From Bacteroidales bacterium (GTDB lineage Bacteria > Bacteroidota > Bacteroidia > Bacteroidales > UBA10428), in NCBI GenBank assembly GCA_035299085.1, contig DATGXG010000014.1, positions 1-64,000 on the forward strand: a DNA stretch of 64,000 nucleotides. Reading direction: 5' to 3'. Positions 39,112 to 48,169 of the stretch are shown one piece after another (positions within the stretch are counted from its first letter, which is position 1; the number at the start of each line of letters is the position of its first letter). The notes beneath the pieces are model-generated. The model ran no database searches, was not told the DNA's origin, and saw nothing but the letters and a program-made list of their open reading frames with translations. The position numbers and the translations under genes are program-made.

Positions 39112-41013
39112 ATGAAAACGGTTTTGTTAGTTTTTTTTATCCTTCTCCTCATCATTCCCCTTAAAGCTCAAGAAAAAAGCCCCGCTGAACTGAAAGAATT
39201 ATTTTATGATGCGGAATTCTTTTTCGCCCAGGAAGAATACCTGGATGCTTTATACGATTACCAGTCAATTTACACCAGCGGATACAAGGATAACGCGAAC
39301 ATCAATTACCGTATGGGGATTTGTTATCTGAATATTCCCGGTCAGAAAGAAAAATCAATCGGATATCTCCTGGAAGCTGTTAAAAATACAGGCCGTAAAT
39401 ATAACGAATCGATCAATCAAAAAAATGCTCCGTTTGACGCCTGGCTTTTCCTTGGCAATGCATACAGGGTAAACAACAAGCTTTCCGATGCCATTGCTAC
39501 CTATACTAAATACAAGGAGCTCGCCGGTTCAACAGAGGATATTAAATATGCCGACCAACAAATTACTGCCTGCAACACAGCCATTAAATTCATGGCGAAT
39601 CCGGTGAGTGTGAAATTCACAAACCTGGGTGATTCAGTTAACGGAACGTCTTCAAATTTCAAAGCTGTTGTTTCTGGTAACGGTAAAGTGATATTGTATA
39701 TGAATGAGCTGCCTTTTTATAATGCGGTTTATTTTTCCAAACTTACCCTTCACGGCTGGTCATCCCCTGTCAATATTACACCCCAGATTCAGTCCGACGG
39801 CGATCAGTACGTCACTTCAGTTTCATATGACGGTATGACGTTATACCTTACCCGTGAAGATCCCTTTAACAGCGACATTTTTGTAAGTCATTTCATCAAT
39901 GGTGTGTGGTCGAAATCTGTTCCTGTTGCCGGAACTAACGTTAATACAAAGTTCTGGGAATCACATGCTTCTGTCTCAAAAGACGGTAGTACGCTCTTCT
40001 TTACAAGCAACCGTAAGGGTGGTTATGGTGAAATGGATATATACAAATCGGTGAGGCAGACTGACGGTAACTGGGGTGAACCGATAAACCTGGGCCCGAA
40101 CGTCAATACTGCGCTTAATGAGGATACTCCTTTTATTACCGACAACGACAGTCTCCTTTACTTCAGTTCTCAGGGTCATGAGAATATGGGAGGATATGAT
40201 ATCTTTGTCTGCAAAACTGCTCCGGACGGCTGGTCAAGTCCCGAAAACATAGGTTATCCTGTAAATACAACCGATGATGATCTTTTCTTCTATCCATGGA
40301 ATAATGATCATGTTGCCTTTGTTTCCCGTATCCTCGAAGACAGTCATGGAAAAGAAGATGTATACGCCTTGCAGAAAATTGGTGCACCGGATATCAATAC
40401 AGTACTTGCCGATCATATCCGCTCAGAGCAGCCGAAGGTAAAAGAGGAAACTTCACCTTCTGTTGCACAGATACCGGTTGCCCAACCCGAAACCGCCCCT
40501 ATAGTAAAGGCTGCTGAAACTCCCACCGCCGAAGTTGCTCCCGCTGCTAAGCCTGCTAATGTAAAGACAGTTCCCGAAGCGGAAACCATTATCCTCAAAC
40601 CGGAGATAGAACTTGACCCTGTATATTTTGGGTTCGATAACTTCCTTGTAAATGATAACGGCAAACTGCAACTTCATAAAGTTTTCAGGTTTTTGCTTGA
40701 CAACCCGGGAGCAAGTGTAAAACTTACGGGCCATGCCGATTCAAAGGGTCCTGAAGACTATAACCTGAAACTATCGCAAAAAAGAGCTGATGCAGCTAAA
40801 AAATACCTGACCGGGCTTGGAATTGACCCATCGCGAGTGGAAGCCATCGGCATGGGTGAAAGCGATTTTGCAGCGGTGAATGCAAATGCCGACGGAACGG
40901 ACAATCCTGAAGGCAGACATTATAACAGGAGGGTTGAATACGAAATATCAAGCCCGAAGCCGGTGGATGTTCGTGTGACACCAGTACCTGAAAACCTTAA
41001 ATACAAGAAGTAA
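39112..41013 (+). CDS. TPR-propeller-OmpA protein
   Basis: A 633-residue paralogue. Signal peptide (ending LKAQ), TPR-like region (25-165), PD40 propeller (190-420; GGYGEMDIYKS, LYFSSQGHENMGGYDIFV, NIGYPVNTTDDD), then a Pro/Ala/Glu-rich linker (about 445-495) in place of the regulatory-like beta domain, and an OmpA domain (about 505-620; VYFGFDNFLVN, LTGHADSKGPEDYNLKLSQKRA, NRRVEYE). The OmpA domain should hold the protein to peptidoglycan. It has its own promoter-like box and is followed after 6 bp by the fourth paralogue. Confidence 0.9.
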   Translation: MKTVLLVFFILLLIIPLKAQEKSPAELKELFYDAEFFFAQEEYLDALYDYQSIYTSGYKDNANINYRMGICYLNIPGQKEKSIGYLLEAVKNTGRKYNESINQKNAPFDAWLFLGNAYRVNNKLSDAIATYTKYKELAGSTEDIKYADQQITACNTAIKFMANPVSVKFTNLGDSVNGTSSNFKAVVSGNGKVILYMNELPFYNAVYFSKLTLHGWSSPVNITPQIQSDGDQYVTSVSYDGMTLYLTREDPFNSDIFVSHFINGVWSKSVPVAGTNVNTKFWESHASVSKDGSTLFFTSNRKGGYGEMDIYKSVRQTDGNWGEPINLGPNVNTALNEDTPFITDNDSLLYFSSQGHENMGGYDIFVCKTAPDGWSSPENIGYPVNTTDDDLFFYPWNNDHVAFVSRILEDSHGKEDVYALQKIGAPDINTVLADHIRSEQPKVKEETSPSVAQIPVAQPETAPIVKAAETPTAEVAPAAKPANVKTVPEAETIILKPEIELDPVYFGFDNFLVNDNGKLQLHKVFRFLLDNPGASVKLTGHADSKGPEDYNLKLSQKRADAAKKYLTGLGIDPSRVEAIGMGESDFAAVNANADGTDNPEGRHYNRRVEYEISSPKPVDVRVTPVPENLKYKK

Positions 41014-41019
41014 TTTCAA

Positions 41020-42312
41020 ATGCGTATTCTTTTGGTTTTCATTTTCTTCCTGCTGGTCCTCCAGCTGAACTCACAGACCAGGGAACAGAAGAGGGAATAC
41101 TTCGATGATGGCATTTATTTTTTAACAAGAAGCGATCCTGAAGAAGCTGCCTTTAACTTCAGGAAACTTGTTGATGCCTATCCCGAAAACAGTCATTTTA
41201 ATTTTAAGCTCGGAGAATGTTATATGAATATTCCCGGCAGTGAGCAGCTTGCTGTACACTGTTTTGAAGTAGCCATTAAACATACAACCGATAAAAAGAA
41301 ATATCGAGACCGCGACTTTGATGAAACCAAAGCACCACTTCATGCATGGTTTTATCTTGGCAATGTATATCGTATGGTGGGCCGGCTTGATGATGCCATG
41401 AACGCGTATAACACATTCATCAATTCACCTTTGTACTACGGTAATTACAACCTGAATGTGGTTGAAAATGAAATCAAGTCATGCGAACGTGCCAAAATTA
41501 TCATGGACAGTCCCGTTGACGCTCTGATTGAACCGGAAGACAGCGTTGTCAACACGCCGGCATCCGAAGTGTATCCTGTAATTTCAGCCGACGGCAATTC
41601 CATGGTTTTTATACGTAAACTTAAGTTTTATGACGCCATCCTGTATGTAAGGAAAAACGGAACATCCTGGACACCTCCCGAAAATCTGAATCCGCTGATA
41701 GGTTCAGATGGCGAATTTTACCCTGTTTCGTTTTCACATGACGGGAATACACTCTACCTGGTGAGAAAAACACTTGAGAATAAAGACATTTATGTTTCAT
41801 ACAGGCAAAACAATATCTGGGGCAAAGCTGAATCCCTGGGCAACAATATCAATACGCTTGCCGAGGAAACATGGGCCTGCGAAACATCTGACGGAAAAGA
41901 ACTGTGGTTTGCAAGCGCACGGAAAGGTGGTTTAGGCGGACTGGATATTTATTTTAGTATGCCGGGCAAGGACGGTAAATGGGGCAAGCCCCGCAATGCC
42001 GGAAAAATAATCAATACGGCCTTTGATGAGGATTGTCCGGCCCTTTCAATTGGCGACAGCGTGCTCTTTTTCAGTTCAAAAGGTCACTACAGTATGGGCG
42101 GTTTCGATATTTTCTATGTGATTAAAGACGGGAAAACGTGGAAAACGCCTGTTAACATAGGGTATCCCATTAACAACACACTGGATAATTATGGCTATTT
42201 ACCGGAACAGAATGGAAAAGCCGGTGTTTATTCTTTTGTAAAACAATCAGAACCCGGAAATTCAGAAGATGTATACCGTGTTGTTCTGCGGTCAAATTAT
42301 CCAATTCCGTGA
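41020..42312 (+). CDS. TPR-propeller protein without C-terminal anchor
   Basis: A 430-residue paralogue made of a signal peptide (ending LNSQ), TPR-like region (20-165) and PD40 propeller (185-425; GGLGGLDIYFSM, VLFFSSKGHYSMGGFDIFYV, NIGYPINNTLDN). It ends with the propeller: there is no regulatory-like domain, OmpA domain or membrane helix, so it may be a soluble periplasmic partner of its anchored relatives. Its stop codon overlaps the next ATG by one base (TGATG). Confidence 0.87.
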   Translation: MRILLVFIFFLLVLQLNSQTREQKREYFDDGIYFLTRSDPEEAAFNFRKLVDAYPENSHFNFKLGECYMNIPGSEQLAVHCFEVAIKHTTDKKKYRDRDFDETKAPLHAWFYLGNVYRMVGRLDDAMNAYNTFINSPLYYGNYNLNVVENEIKSCERAKIIMDSPVDALIEPEDSVVNTPASEVYPVISADGNSMVFIRKLKFYDAILYVRKNGTSWTPPENLNPLIGSDGEFYPVSFSHDGNTLYLVRKTLENKDIYVSYRQNNIWGKAESLGNNINTLAEETWACETSDGKELWFASARKGGLGGLDIYFSMPGKDGKWGKPRNAGKIINTAFDEDCPALSIGDSVLFFSSKGHYSMGGFDIFYVIKDGKTWKTPVNIGYPINNTLDNYGYLPEQNGKAGVYSFVKQSEPGNSEDVYRVVLRSNYPIP

Positions 42313-42872
42313 TGAAAGAAACAGAGATCATTCTCAGGGCTCCTGAACCGGCTGATGTGGATTTGTTATATAAGTGGGAAAATGATCCTGAAATCTGGAA
42401 AGTGAGCAACACCATCACGCCTTTCTCAAAATACATACTTGAAAAATATATCGAGAATGCTCATCTCGACATCTACCAGGTACGGCAGTTAAGGCTGATG
42501 ATTGATGTAAAAACAGGAGATTCACGTGCCAGAACAATCGGAACCATTGACCTTTTCGACTTTGATCCTTACCACCTGAGGGCTGGTGTGGGCATTCTGA
42601 TTGGTGACAGAAGCGACAGGAATAAGGGTTTTGCAACGCAGGCGCTGAAGCTTTTTGTTACTTATTGCTTTGAAACGTTGCAATTACATCAGCTATTTTG
42701 TAATATTACGACGAATAATGCGGATAGTCTCAGGCTTTTTAAAAAATGCGGATTCAGAGTGACCGGCCGGAAAGCCGACTGGTTAAAGACAAGCAAGGGA
42801 TTTGTTGAAGAATTGATGCTTCAGCTGATTAATAAACCTGATACTGACCTTAAGATTACCAAACCATCCTGA
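42312..42872 (+). CDS. GNAT-family N-acetyltransferase
   Basis: A 186-residue cytoplasmic enzyme of the GNAT fold. The acetyl-CoA-binding motif reads RSDRNKGFATQALKLFV (R/Q-x-x-G-x-A type), followed by NADSLRLFKKCGF, as in SpeG/RimJ-like proteins. The substrate is unknown. The start ATG at 42312 overlaps the preceding stop, so it is translated from the propeller transcript, which ties a small-molecule or protein acetyltransferase to an envelope operon. Confidence 0.87.
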   Translation: MKETEIILRAPEPADVDLLYKWENDPEIWKVSNTITPFSKYILEKYIENAHLDIYQVRQLRLMIDVKTGDSRARTIGTIDLFDFDPYHLRAGVGILIGDRSDRNKGFATQALKLFVTYCFETLQLHQLFCNITTNNADSLRLFKKCGFRVTGRKADWLKTSKGFVEELMLQLINKPDTDLKITKPS

Positions 42873-42925
42873 CCCGGACAGAGAGTATTCTTTGTTTTAA
42901 AATATGATTTTTTAAACGTGTTAAA

Positions 42926-44932
42926 ATGGGGAGGATACCCGTTTTTGTAATAGTTGGAATTCTGTTTTTCAACCTGCCAAAATTACTGGCACAGGATGAA
43001 TCTGCGATTCGCCCGATTATAAAGGCAGAAGATCAGAAAAAGCTCGATAAAGCTGCTGATTACAAATCCCAGGCCGATAAACTCACAGGTGAGGCCAATG
43101 ATCTGAACATGCAGGTTTTCACGGTGCAGGGTGATCAAACCCTTGATCAGAAAGCTATTGACAAAAAAGTTAAACAACTTGAAGATCAGGCACTACAGAA
43201 ACAGACTAACGCATCCGCATTATACGAAAAATGCAATGAAATAAAGTTTTCACTTTACAGGAAATACATTGATACGTTCTGGAAAACTCATCAAAACCAG
43301 GAATCGGATTATCTCAATGCAAAACTTCTTGAAGAACAGTCATCTGACAATTACTTTCAGGCTATAAGCTACCGTATTGAAGCCAAAAAAATGGACGGTT
43401 TTGCCCGGATTGAAAAACTCATCGAAGCGCTGAACCTTGAAAATCAGGCGATACAGAAGCAAATTACAGCACTGGCACAATATAATAATATAACGCTTGC
43501 GGAAACACCGGCTCTGGAGACTCCCGCAGCAGAGACGCAAAATGTTGCATCTGAGCAGGAAACACAATTGGATGCAGCTGAGCAGGAAATGCAATTGGAT
43601 GCCTCTGTACCGGATACACAATCCATTACCCCTGTTGCGGCAGTTCCAAATCAATCCGAATCTCCAGCCAATGAGCAGGTCATTGAAGAGACATTCAAGC
43701 AGGAATCTGGAAAGATCAATGCATTAACCCCTTCCGATTCAGGTCTTCCGAACGGTGTAACGGTGAACCAGGCAATGATTGATTCTTACAACCAGTATAT
43801 CTCAACAGGGCAAATGTCAGATACCGCTCTTTCCACAGGAGCTTTTGCAGGATTGAATTCTTTCGATCACGACAGGGTTTTGCAATTGTGGTATGATTAT
43901 ATTTATGGTAACGGCACCCTGGAAACTCCGGAAACCGCTGCGGTAGACTCTGCCGGTGAAACTGAAAAGCAGGTTACGGTGGTTACTCCTGAACGTACAT
44001 CGCAGCCTGAAAAAGAAATTGGTATAGTAACCGATGAAAACGTTGGGAAACTTATTCCCGCCGATGATGAGGTGATTTACAGGGTTCAGGTTGCAGCCAA
44101 CCGGAACCAGTTGTCACAACGTGCGCTCAGCCGGATGTATTACGGGAACAAGAACGTTGAAATGATTAATGAAAATGGATGGTACAAATATTCTGTCGGT
44201 GATTTCAACTCGTATGATGAAGCCAGCCGGTTCAGAAAGTCAAGCGGCATCAGCAGTGCCTTTGTAGTGGCATACAGAAAAGGTACAAGATTTAAAGCAA
44301 CCCCGGTAAATGCTTCTGCAGATTCTGTTCCGGGTGCAGGTGAAATTATTTCTTCAGTCGGCGCAGCCAAATTACCGGGTGGTCTTATCTTCCGCATCCA
44401 GGTGGCAGCCTCCAGGGCGCCGCTTACGGTCAGCCAGCTGAAGATAATTTACAGCGGCAGTTATCCAGTCGAAATGATTCGTGAGGACAGATGGTACAAA
44501 TACCAGTTTATGGGTGTCAGGAATTATTCGGATGCCGTCGAAATCGTAAAGAATGTCAATTCAACCGGTGCATTTATAGTGGCTTATGAAGACGGTGTAA
44601 AAATAAACCTGGCCGATGCGGTCAGAAAGAACAAAAATCAGATTAAATCAGGCGAAAGGCGTGATGATGCCATGGATGTTGAATATCATGTTCAGCTTGC
44701 TGCATCGCGACTGGCGCTGCCTGCAAATGAAATATCCATGCTGTGGGGTAATCCCGAAAATATTGCCGTAGTGTATGAAGAAGGTTGGTACAAATACCAC
44801 ATTAAGGCTGGAAATTCTGTTGAGGAGGCTGAACGCGTTAAAGCCGACTGTAAGATTCCTGGTGCCTTTATTACGGCTTATCGAAAAGCAACCAAAATCA
44901 CGTATTACCAAGCTTTACACAAGAAAAACTAA
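42926..44932 (+). CDS. Exported coiled-coil protein with three SPOR-like domains
   Basis: A 668-residue protein. Signal peptide (ending LLAQ), helical region rich in Lys, Glu and Gln (25-190), a low-complexity Glu/Gln/Ala/Thr/Pro linker (195-270), an unassigned middle, then three similar C-terminal units at about 384-457, 487-560 and 585-660. Each has the plan YRVQVAA-R-L, a VEMI-like strand, GWYKY and a closing FVVAY/FIVAY/FITAY, which is the SPOR-like fold that binds denuded glycan strands of peptidoglycan. Triple SPOR copies are unusual; SPOR proteins normally have one. It sits between the propeller paralogues and the polysaccharide export genes. Confidence 0.85.
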   Translation: MGRIPVFVIVGILFFNLPKLLAQDESAIRPIIKAEDQKKLDKAADYKSQADKLTGEANDLNMQVFTVQGDQTLDQKAIDKKVKQLEDQALQKQTNASALYEKCNEIKFSLYRKYIDTFWKTHQNQESDYLNAKLLEEQSSDNYFQAISYRIEAKKMDGFARIEKLIEALNLENQAIQKQITALAQYNNITLAETPALETPAAETQNVASEQETQLDAAEQEMQLDASVPDTQSITPVAAVPNQSESPANEQVIEETFKQESGKINALTPSDSGLPNGVTVNQAMIDSYNQYISTGQMSDTALSTGAFAGLNSFDHDRVLQLWYDYIYGNGTLETPETAAVDSAGETEKQVTVVTPERTSQPEKEIGIVTDENVGKLIPADDEVIYRVQVAANRNQLSQRALSRMYYGNKNVEMINENGWYKYSVGDFNSYDEASRFRKSSGISSAFVVAYRKGTRFKATPVNASADSVPGAGEIISSVGAAKLPGGLIFRIQVAASRAPLTVSQLKIIYSGSYPVEMIREDRWYKYQFMGVRNYSDAVEIVKNVNSTGAFIVAYEDGVKINLADAVRKNKNQIKSGERRDDAMDVEYHVQLAASRLALPANEISMLWGNPENIAVVYEEGWYKYHIKAGNSVEEAERVKADCKIPGAFITAYRKATKITYYQALHKKN

Positions 44933-44956
44933 AACGCTAACTTTAAATACTTGGCT

Positions 44957-45739
44957 ATGAAAATCAGTTTTACAAAGTTCATTACATCCTGGGCACACAT
45001 GGTGCTCATTACTTCCTTATTGCTTTCTTCCTGCATATCACAGAATAAGGTTAAGTTACTGCAGGAAAAAACGGCTAAGCAGGCTACCACCGAATTTGCC
45101 AATGCAAAAAATACAACGTACAGGCTTCAGACAGGTGACCACTTGTATATTGAGGTATACAGCGTGGATCCGAAAACCAGCAAATTTTTCCAGACCGACT
45201 TTCCCGATCTGATGAATCCTACCTACCTCTACCTTAAAAGTTATTCCGTGGATGAATTCGGATATATTAATTTTTCATTCGTGGACAAACTGTTTGTTAA
45301 AGGGCTTACTGTGGCTGAGGTAAAAGAGCAGATCCAAAAGACGCTAAACGAATATTTCAAGGAATCAAATGCCGTTGTGAAACTGGTGAACTTTGAAGTA
45401 TCAGTAATCGGAGAAGTGAATAACCCCGGCAGTTTCACCATTTACAGGGACCAGCTTAACCTTTTCCAGGCACTCGGTTTGGCAGGTGGTATGAAAGATT
45501 TCGGAAATCCTAAAAAAATAAAACTGGTACGTCAGACTCAGACCGGTTCAAACCTGGTTGAACTTGATTTATCGGACAATAAAATCCTTGAGTCGCCCTA
45601 TTTCTACATGCAACCGAATGACATCGTATATGTTGAGCCTTTAAACGCCAAGTCGTGGTCGTATTCAAGGTTTCCGTATGAAACAATTCTTGTGCTGATA
45701 TCCACAGCTCTCGTAGGCTACAACATTCTTATAAAATAG
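44957..45739 (+). CDS. Wza-like polysaccharide export lipoprotein
   Basis: A 260-residue outer-membrane lipoprotein with lipobox LLLSSC (Cys26). The polysaccharide biosynthesis/export domain (YRLQTGDHLYIEVYSVDP, about 50-150) is followed by an SLBB-like domain (VSVIGEVNNPGSFTIYRDQLNLFQALGLAGGMKDFGNPKKIKLVR) and a C-terminal hydrophobic helix (about 240-258). Such proteins form the outer-membrane channel for capsule or exopolysaccharide. The ATG at 44957 is preferred to a TTG at 44951. It pairs with the Wzc-like gene 15 bp downstream. Confidence 0.93.
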   Translation: MKISFTKFITSWAHMVLITSLLLSSCISQNKVKLLQEKTAKQATTEFANAKNTTYRLQTGDHLYIEVYSVDPKTSKFFQTDFPDLMNPTYLYLKSYSVDEFGYINFSFVDKLFVKGLTVAEVKEQIQKTLNEYFKESNAVVKLVNFEVSVIGEVNNPGSFTIYRDQLNLFQALGLAGGMKDFGNPKKIKLVRQTQTGSNLVELDLSDNKILESPYFYMQPNDIVYVEPLNAKSWSYSRFPYETILVLISTALVGYNILIK

Positions 45740-45754
45740 GTCTCAAGCCGGAAA

Positions 45755-48169
45755 ATGATGAGCGACGAGCGTTATGTTGATTTTGAGGCGGAGGATTCGA
45801 TCGACATCAAGGCATTTCTGATAAAATGTCTTCGTTATTGGTATGTTTTCGGTGCAGTTTTGATAGTTGCCCTATGCATAGCCATAGTAATCAACCGGTT
45901 TAGCGAGCCGGTTTACAGGGTAACTTCGAGGCTGCTCATTAAGGACGAGGAAAATCCTCTCGACCCGCAAAACTTCATTGGCGCTTCTCTCTACGGCAAT
46001 CCTTACAAGCTGCAGAATGAAATCGGGATGCTGCAGTCCAAAAGCCTTACCCGGCGTACACTGAAGAATCTTGATTTTTATGTTTCAAGCTTTGAAGAAA
46101 CCCGCTTCAAATCAATTGATCTGTATAAAAGCGCCCCGTTTGTCATTCAGTTGGATACGGGTTTCGACCAGTCACTGGGCGTTAAATTTAATCTGAAATT
46201 TATAAACGATACCCTGCTTTATATAGATGCCCTTGAAAAGCAGGTGGTATCGCACAATTTCAGGACGAACAGCAATACGGGCATCATAGATAATTTTCAC
46301 TTTTCCGATACGGTTGCTTTTGGTGAATTGTGCGGAAACCGGTACTGCCGGTTCAGGGTCATGCCAAATTTCCAGATGCTTCACCTGATAAAGGAACATC
46401 GCTTGTATTCATTCCGGATCAATAGCCTGTCACAGCTTGTAAATCAATACAGGATCAGTGACATTGAGGCCGAAAAAAACTCTTCAATCCTTAGTCTTTC
46501 CATCCGGTGCGGGAACATACAGGCAGGTACTGATTATCTGAATGAATTGGGCAGGGTTTTCCTTGAAAAAGGCCTCGAACGCGATGACCGTATTGCCACA
46601 TCAACAATTAAATTCATTGATGACCAGCTGAAAGGAATTACCGATTCATTGCGTTTTTCCGAGGACAATTTGCAGCGGTTCAGGTCAACCAGGGGAGTTA
46701 CAAACATCGACTACCAGGCTCAGCAGACTTATGAACAGATGGAGGAGCTTCGAAACCAGCAGGCACAGCTTATAGTCAAATCGAAATACTATAACTACCT
46801 GCGTGATTATCTTTTGAAAAACAACCAGGTAAACGACCTGATTGCTCCTTCATCCATGGATATCAATGACCCGCTTCTCAATAACCTGATTATAGAACTT
46901 ACCCGTCTTTACGGTGAGCGAGCCGAAATGTCATTCAATTCAATCAGGGACAATCCATACCTGCAATCCCTTGAGGCAAAAATCACCGAAACAAAAAGGA
47001 ACCTAATTGAGAATACGGACAACATTATTAAAGCTTCCGAAATATCGCTTAAAGAAATAGATTCCCGTATTTCAGGCATCGAATCGACTATTGATGAACT
47101 TCCGGCCAGCCAGCGCGAATATCTTGTCATTGAACGTAAATTCAAACTGAATGATGCCATTTACACCTACCTGCTAACCAAGCGCTCTGAAGTGCAAATA
47201 TCAAAGGCTTCAAATGTTCCGTCGAATGAAATCCTGGATCAGGCTTCTTCAGATGATTTTGAGCTGGTATCTCCGAATACACGGATGAATTTTATTATTG
47301 CCTTCCTGCTTGGACTCTTTATTCCGGCCGTTTTTATCTATTTAAAAGATTATTTTAAAAACAAGATATCCGATAAGAATGAGATCCAGAAGCTGACATC
47401 GGTGCCTATTATTGGGCATATTCTTCATAATTCGTATAAAACCGGGTTGGTAGTGAATGCAGTTCCTTCATCTACAATTGCTGAATCGTTCAGGTCATTA
47501 CGAACGAATTTCCAGTTCTTTACCAAGCCCGATGAAAAGAATATTATCCTGATCACTTCTATTATAAAAGGCGAGGGTAAAAGTTTTACATCGGTCAATC
47601 TGGGCAGTGTCTTTGCACAGGCAGGCAAGAAAGTGGTAATTCTTGATTTTGATCTTCGGAAAGCCAGGCTTGGACAGTATCTCGACATACAATCTGATGA
47701 TGGACTGAGTCGTTTCCTGAGTAATCATATCAACCTTGAAAAGATCATTTTTCAATCAGGCATTGAAAATCTTGATGTGATACCTTCAGGTCCCATTCCT
47801 CCGAATCCGCTCGAACTGATTTCATCTGACAGAACTTCAGGGTTGTTTGAGGAACTTAAAAGGAGGTATGATGTGGTTCTTATTGATTCTCCTCCCATAG
47901 CTCTTGTTTCGGATGCATTGTTATTGCTACGCTTTGCCAATATCAGGCTGATTGTGGTACGGCAAAATTACACTCCCCGGTTGTTGTTTGAATCGGTGCT
48001 GCATGACCTTGAAAAGAGAGGCATTAATTCGTTGAACATTGTGCTGAATGACGACCGTGGGCCAATGAACGGCTATTACGGCTATTATGGCTATGGCGTC
48101 TATGGTTATGGCAATGAGGATGAAAAGAAGTCACTAAAACAACGAATCAGCGCTATTTTTGGACGATAA
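45755..48169 (+). CDS. Wzc-like chain-length determinant and tyrosine autokinase
   Basis: An 804-residue inner-membrane protein. A Wzz domain with first transmembrane helix (about 30-50), a long periplasmic coiled coil, a second helix (about 510-530), then a BY-kinase domain with Walker A GEGKS (Lys609), Walker A-prime VVILDFDLRKARL and Walker B VLIDSPP. The C-terminus carries a tyrosine cluster with seven Tyr between residues 774 and 785, the expected autophosphorylation site. It controls polymer length and export with the Wza-like partner. No other capsule genes follow, so the pair is detached from a glycan locus. Its last 17 bp overlap the convergent HsdR-N gene. Confidence 0.93.
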   Translation: MMSDERYVDFEAEDSIDIKAFLIKCLRYWYVFGAVLIVALCIAIVINRFSEPVYRVTSRLLIKDEENPLDPQNFIGASLYGNPYKLQNEIGMLQSKSLTRRTLKNLDFYVSSFEETRFKSIDLYKSAPFVIQLDTGFDQSLGVKFNLKFINDTLLYIDALEKQVVSHNFRTNSNTGIIDNFHFSDTVAFGELCGNRYCRFRVMPNFQMLHLIKEHRLYSFRINSLSQLVNQYRISDIEAEKNSSILSLSIRCGNIQAGTDYLNELGRVFLEKGLERDDRIATSTIKFIDDQLKGITDSLRFSEDNLQRFRSTRGVTNIDYQAQQTYEQMEELRNQQAQLIVKSKYYNYLRDYLLKNNQVNDLIAPSSMDINDPLLNNLIIELTRLYGERAEMSFNSIRDNPYLQSLEAKITETKRNLIENTDNIIKASEISLKEIDSRISGIESTIDELPASQREYLVIERKFKLNDAIYTYLLTKRSEVQISKASNVPSNEILDQASSDDFELVSPNTRMNFIIAFLLGLFIPAVFIYLKDYFKNKISDKNEIQKLTSVPIIGHILHNSYKTGLVVNAVPSSTIAESFRSLRTNFQFFTKPDEKNIILITSIIKGEGKSFTSVNLGSVFAQAGKKVVILDFDLRKARLGQYLDIQSDDGLSRFLSNHINLEKIIFQSGIENLDVIPSGPIPPNPLELISSDRTSGLFEELKRRYDVVLIDSPPIALVSDALLLLRFANIRLIVVRQNYTPRLLFESVLHDLEKRGINSLNIVLNDDRGPMNGYYGYYGYGVYGYGNEDEKKSLKQRISAIFGR

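Noticed and set aside
33735..42312. A complete type IX secretion locus
   Set aside because: Only PorE-like architecture is present; no PorK, PorL, PorM, PorN, SprA or PorV-like genes were recognised in the window, so the T9SS link remains inference.
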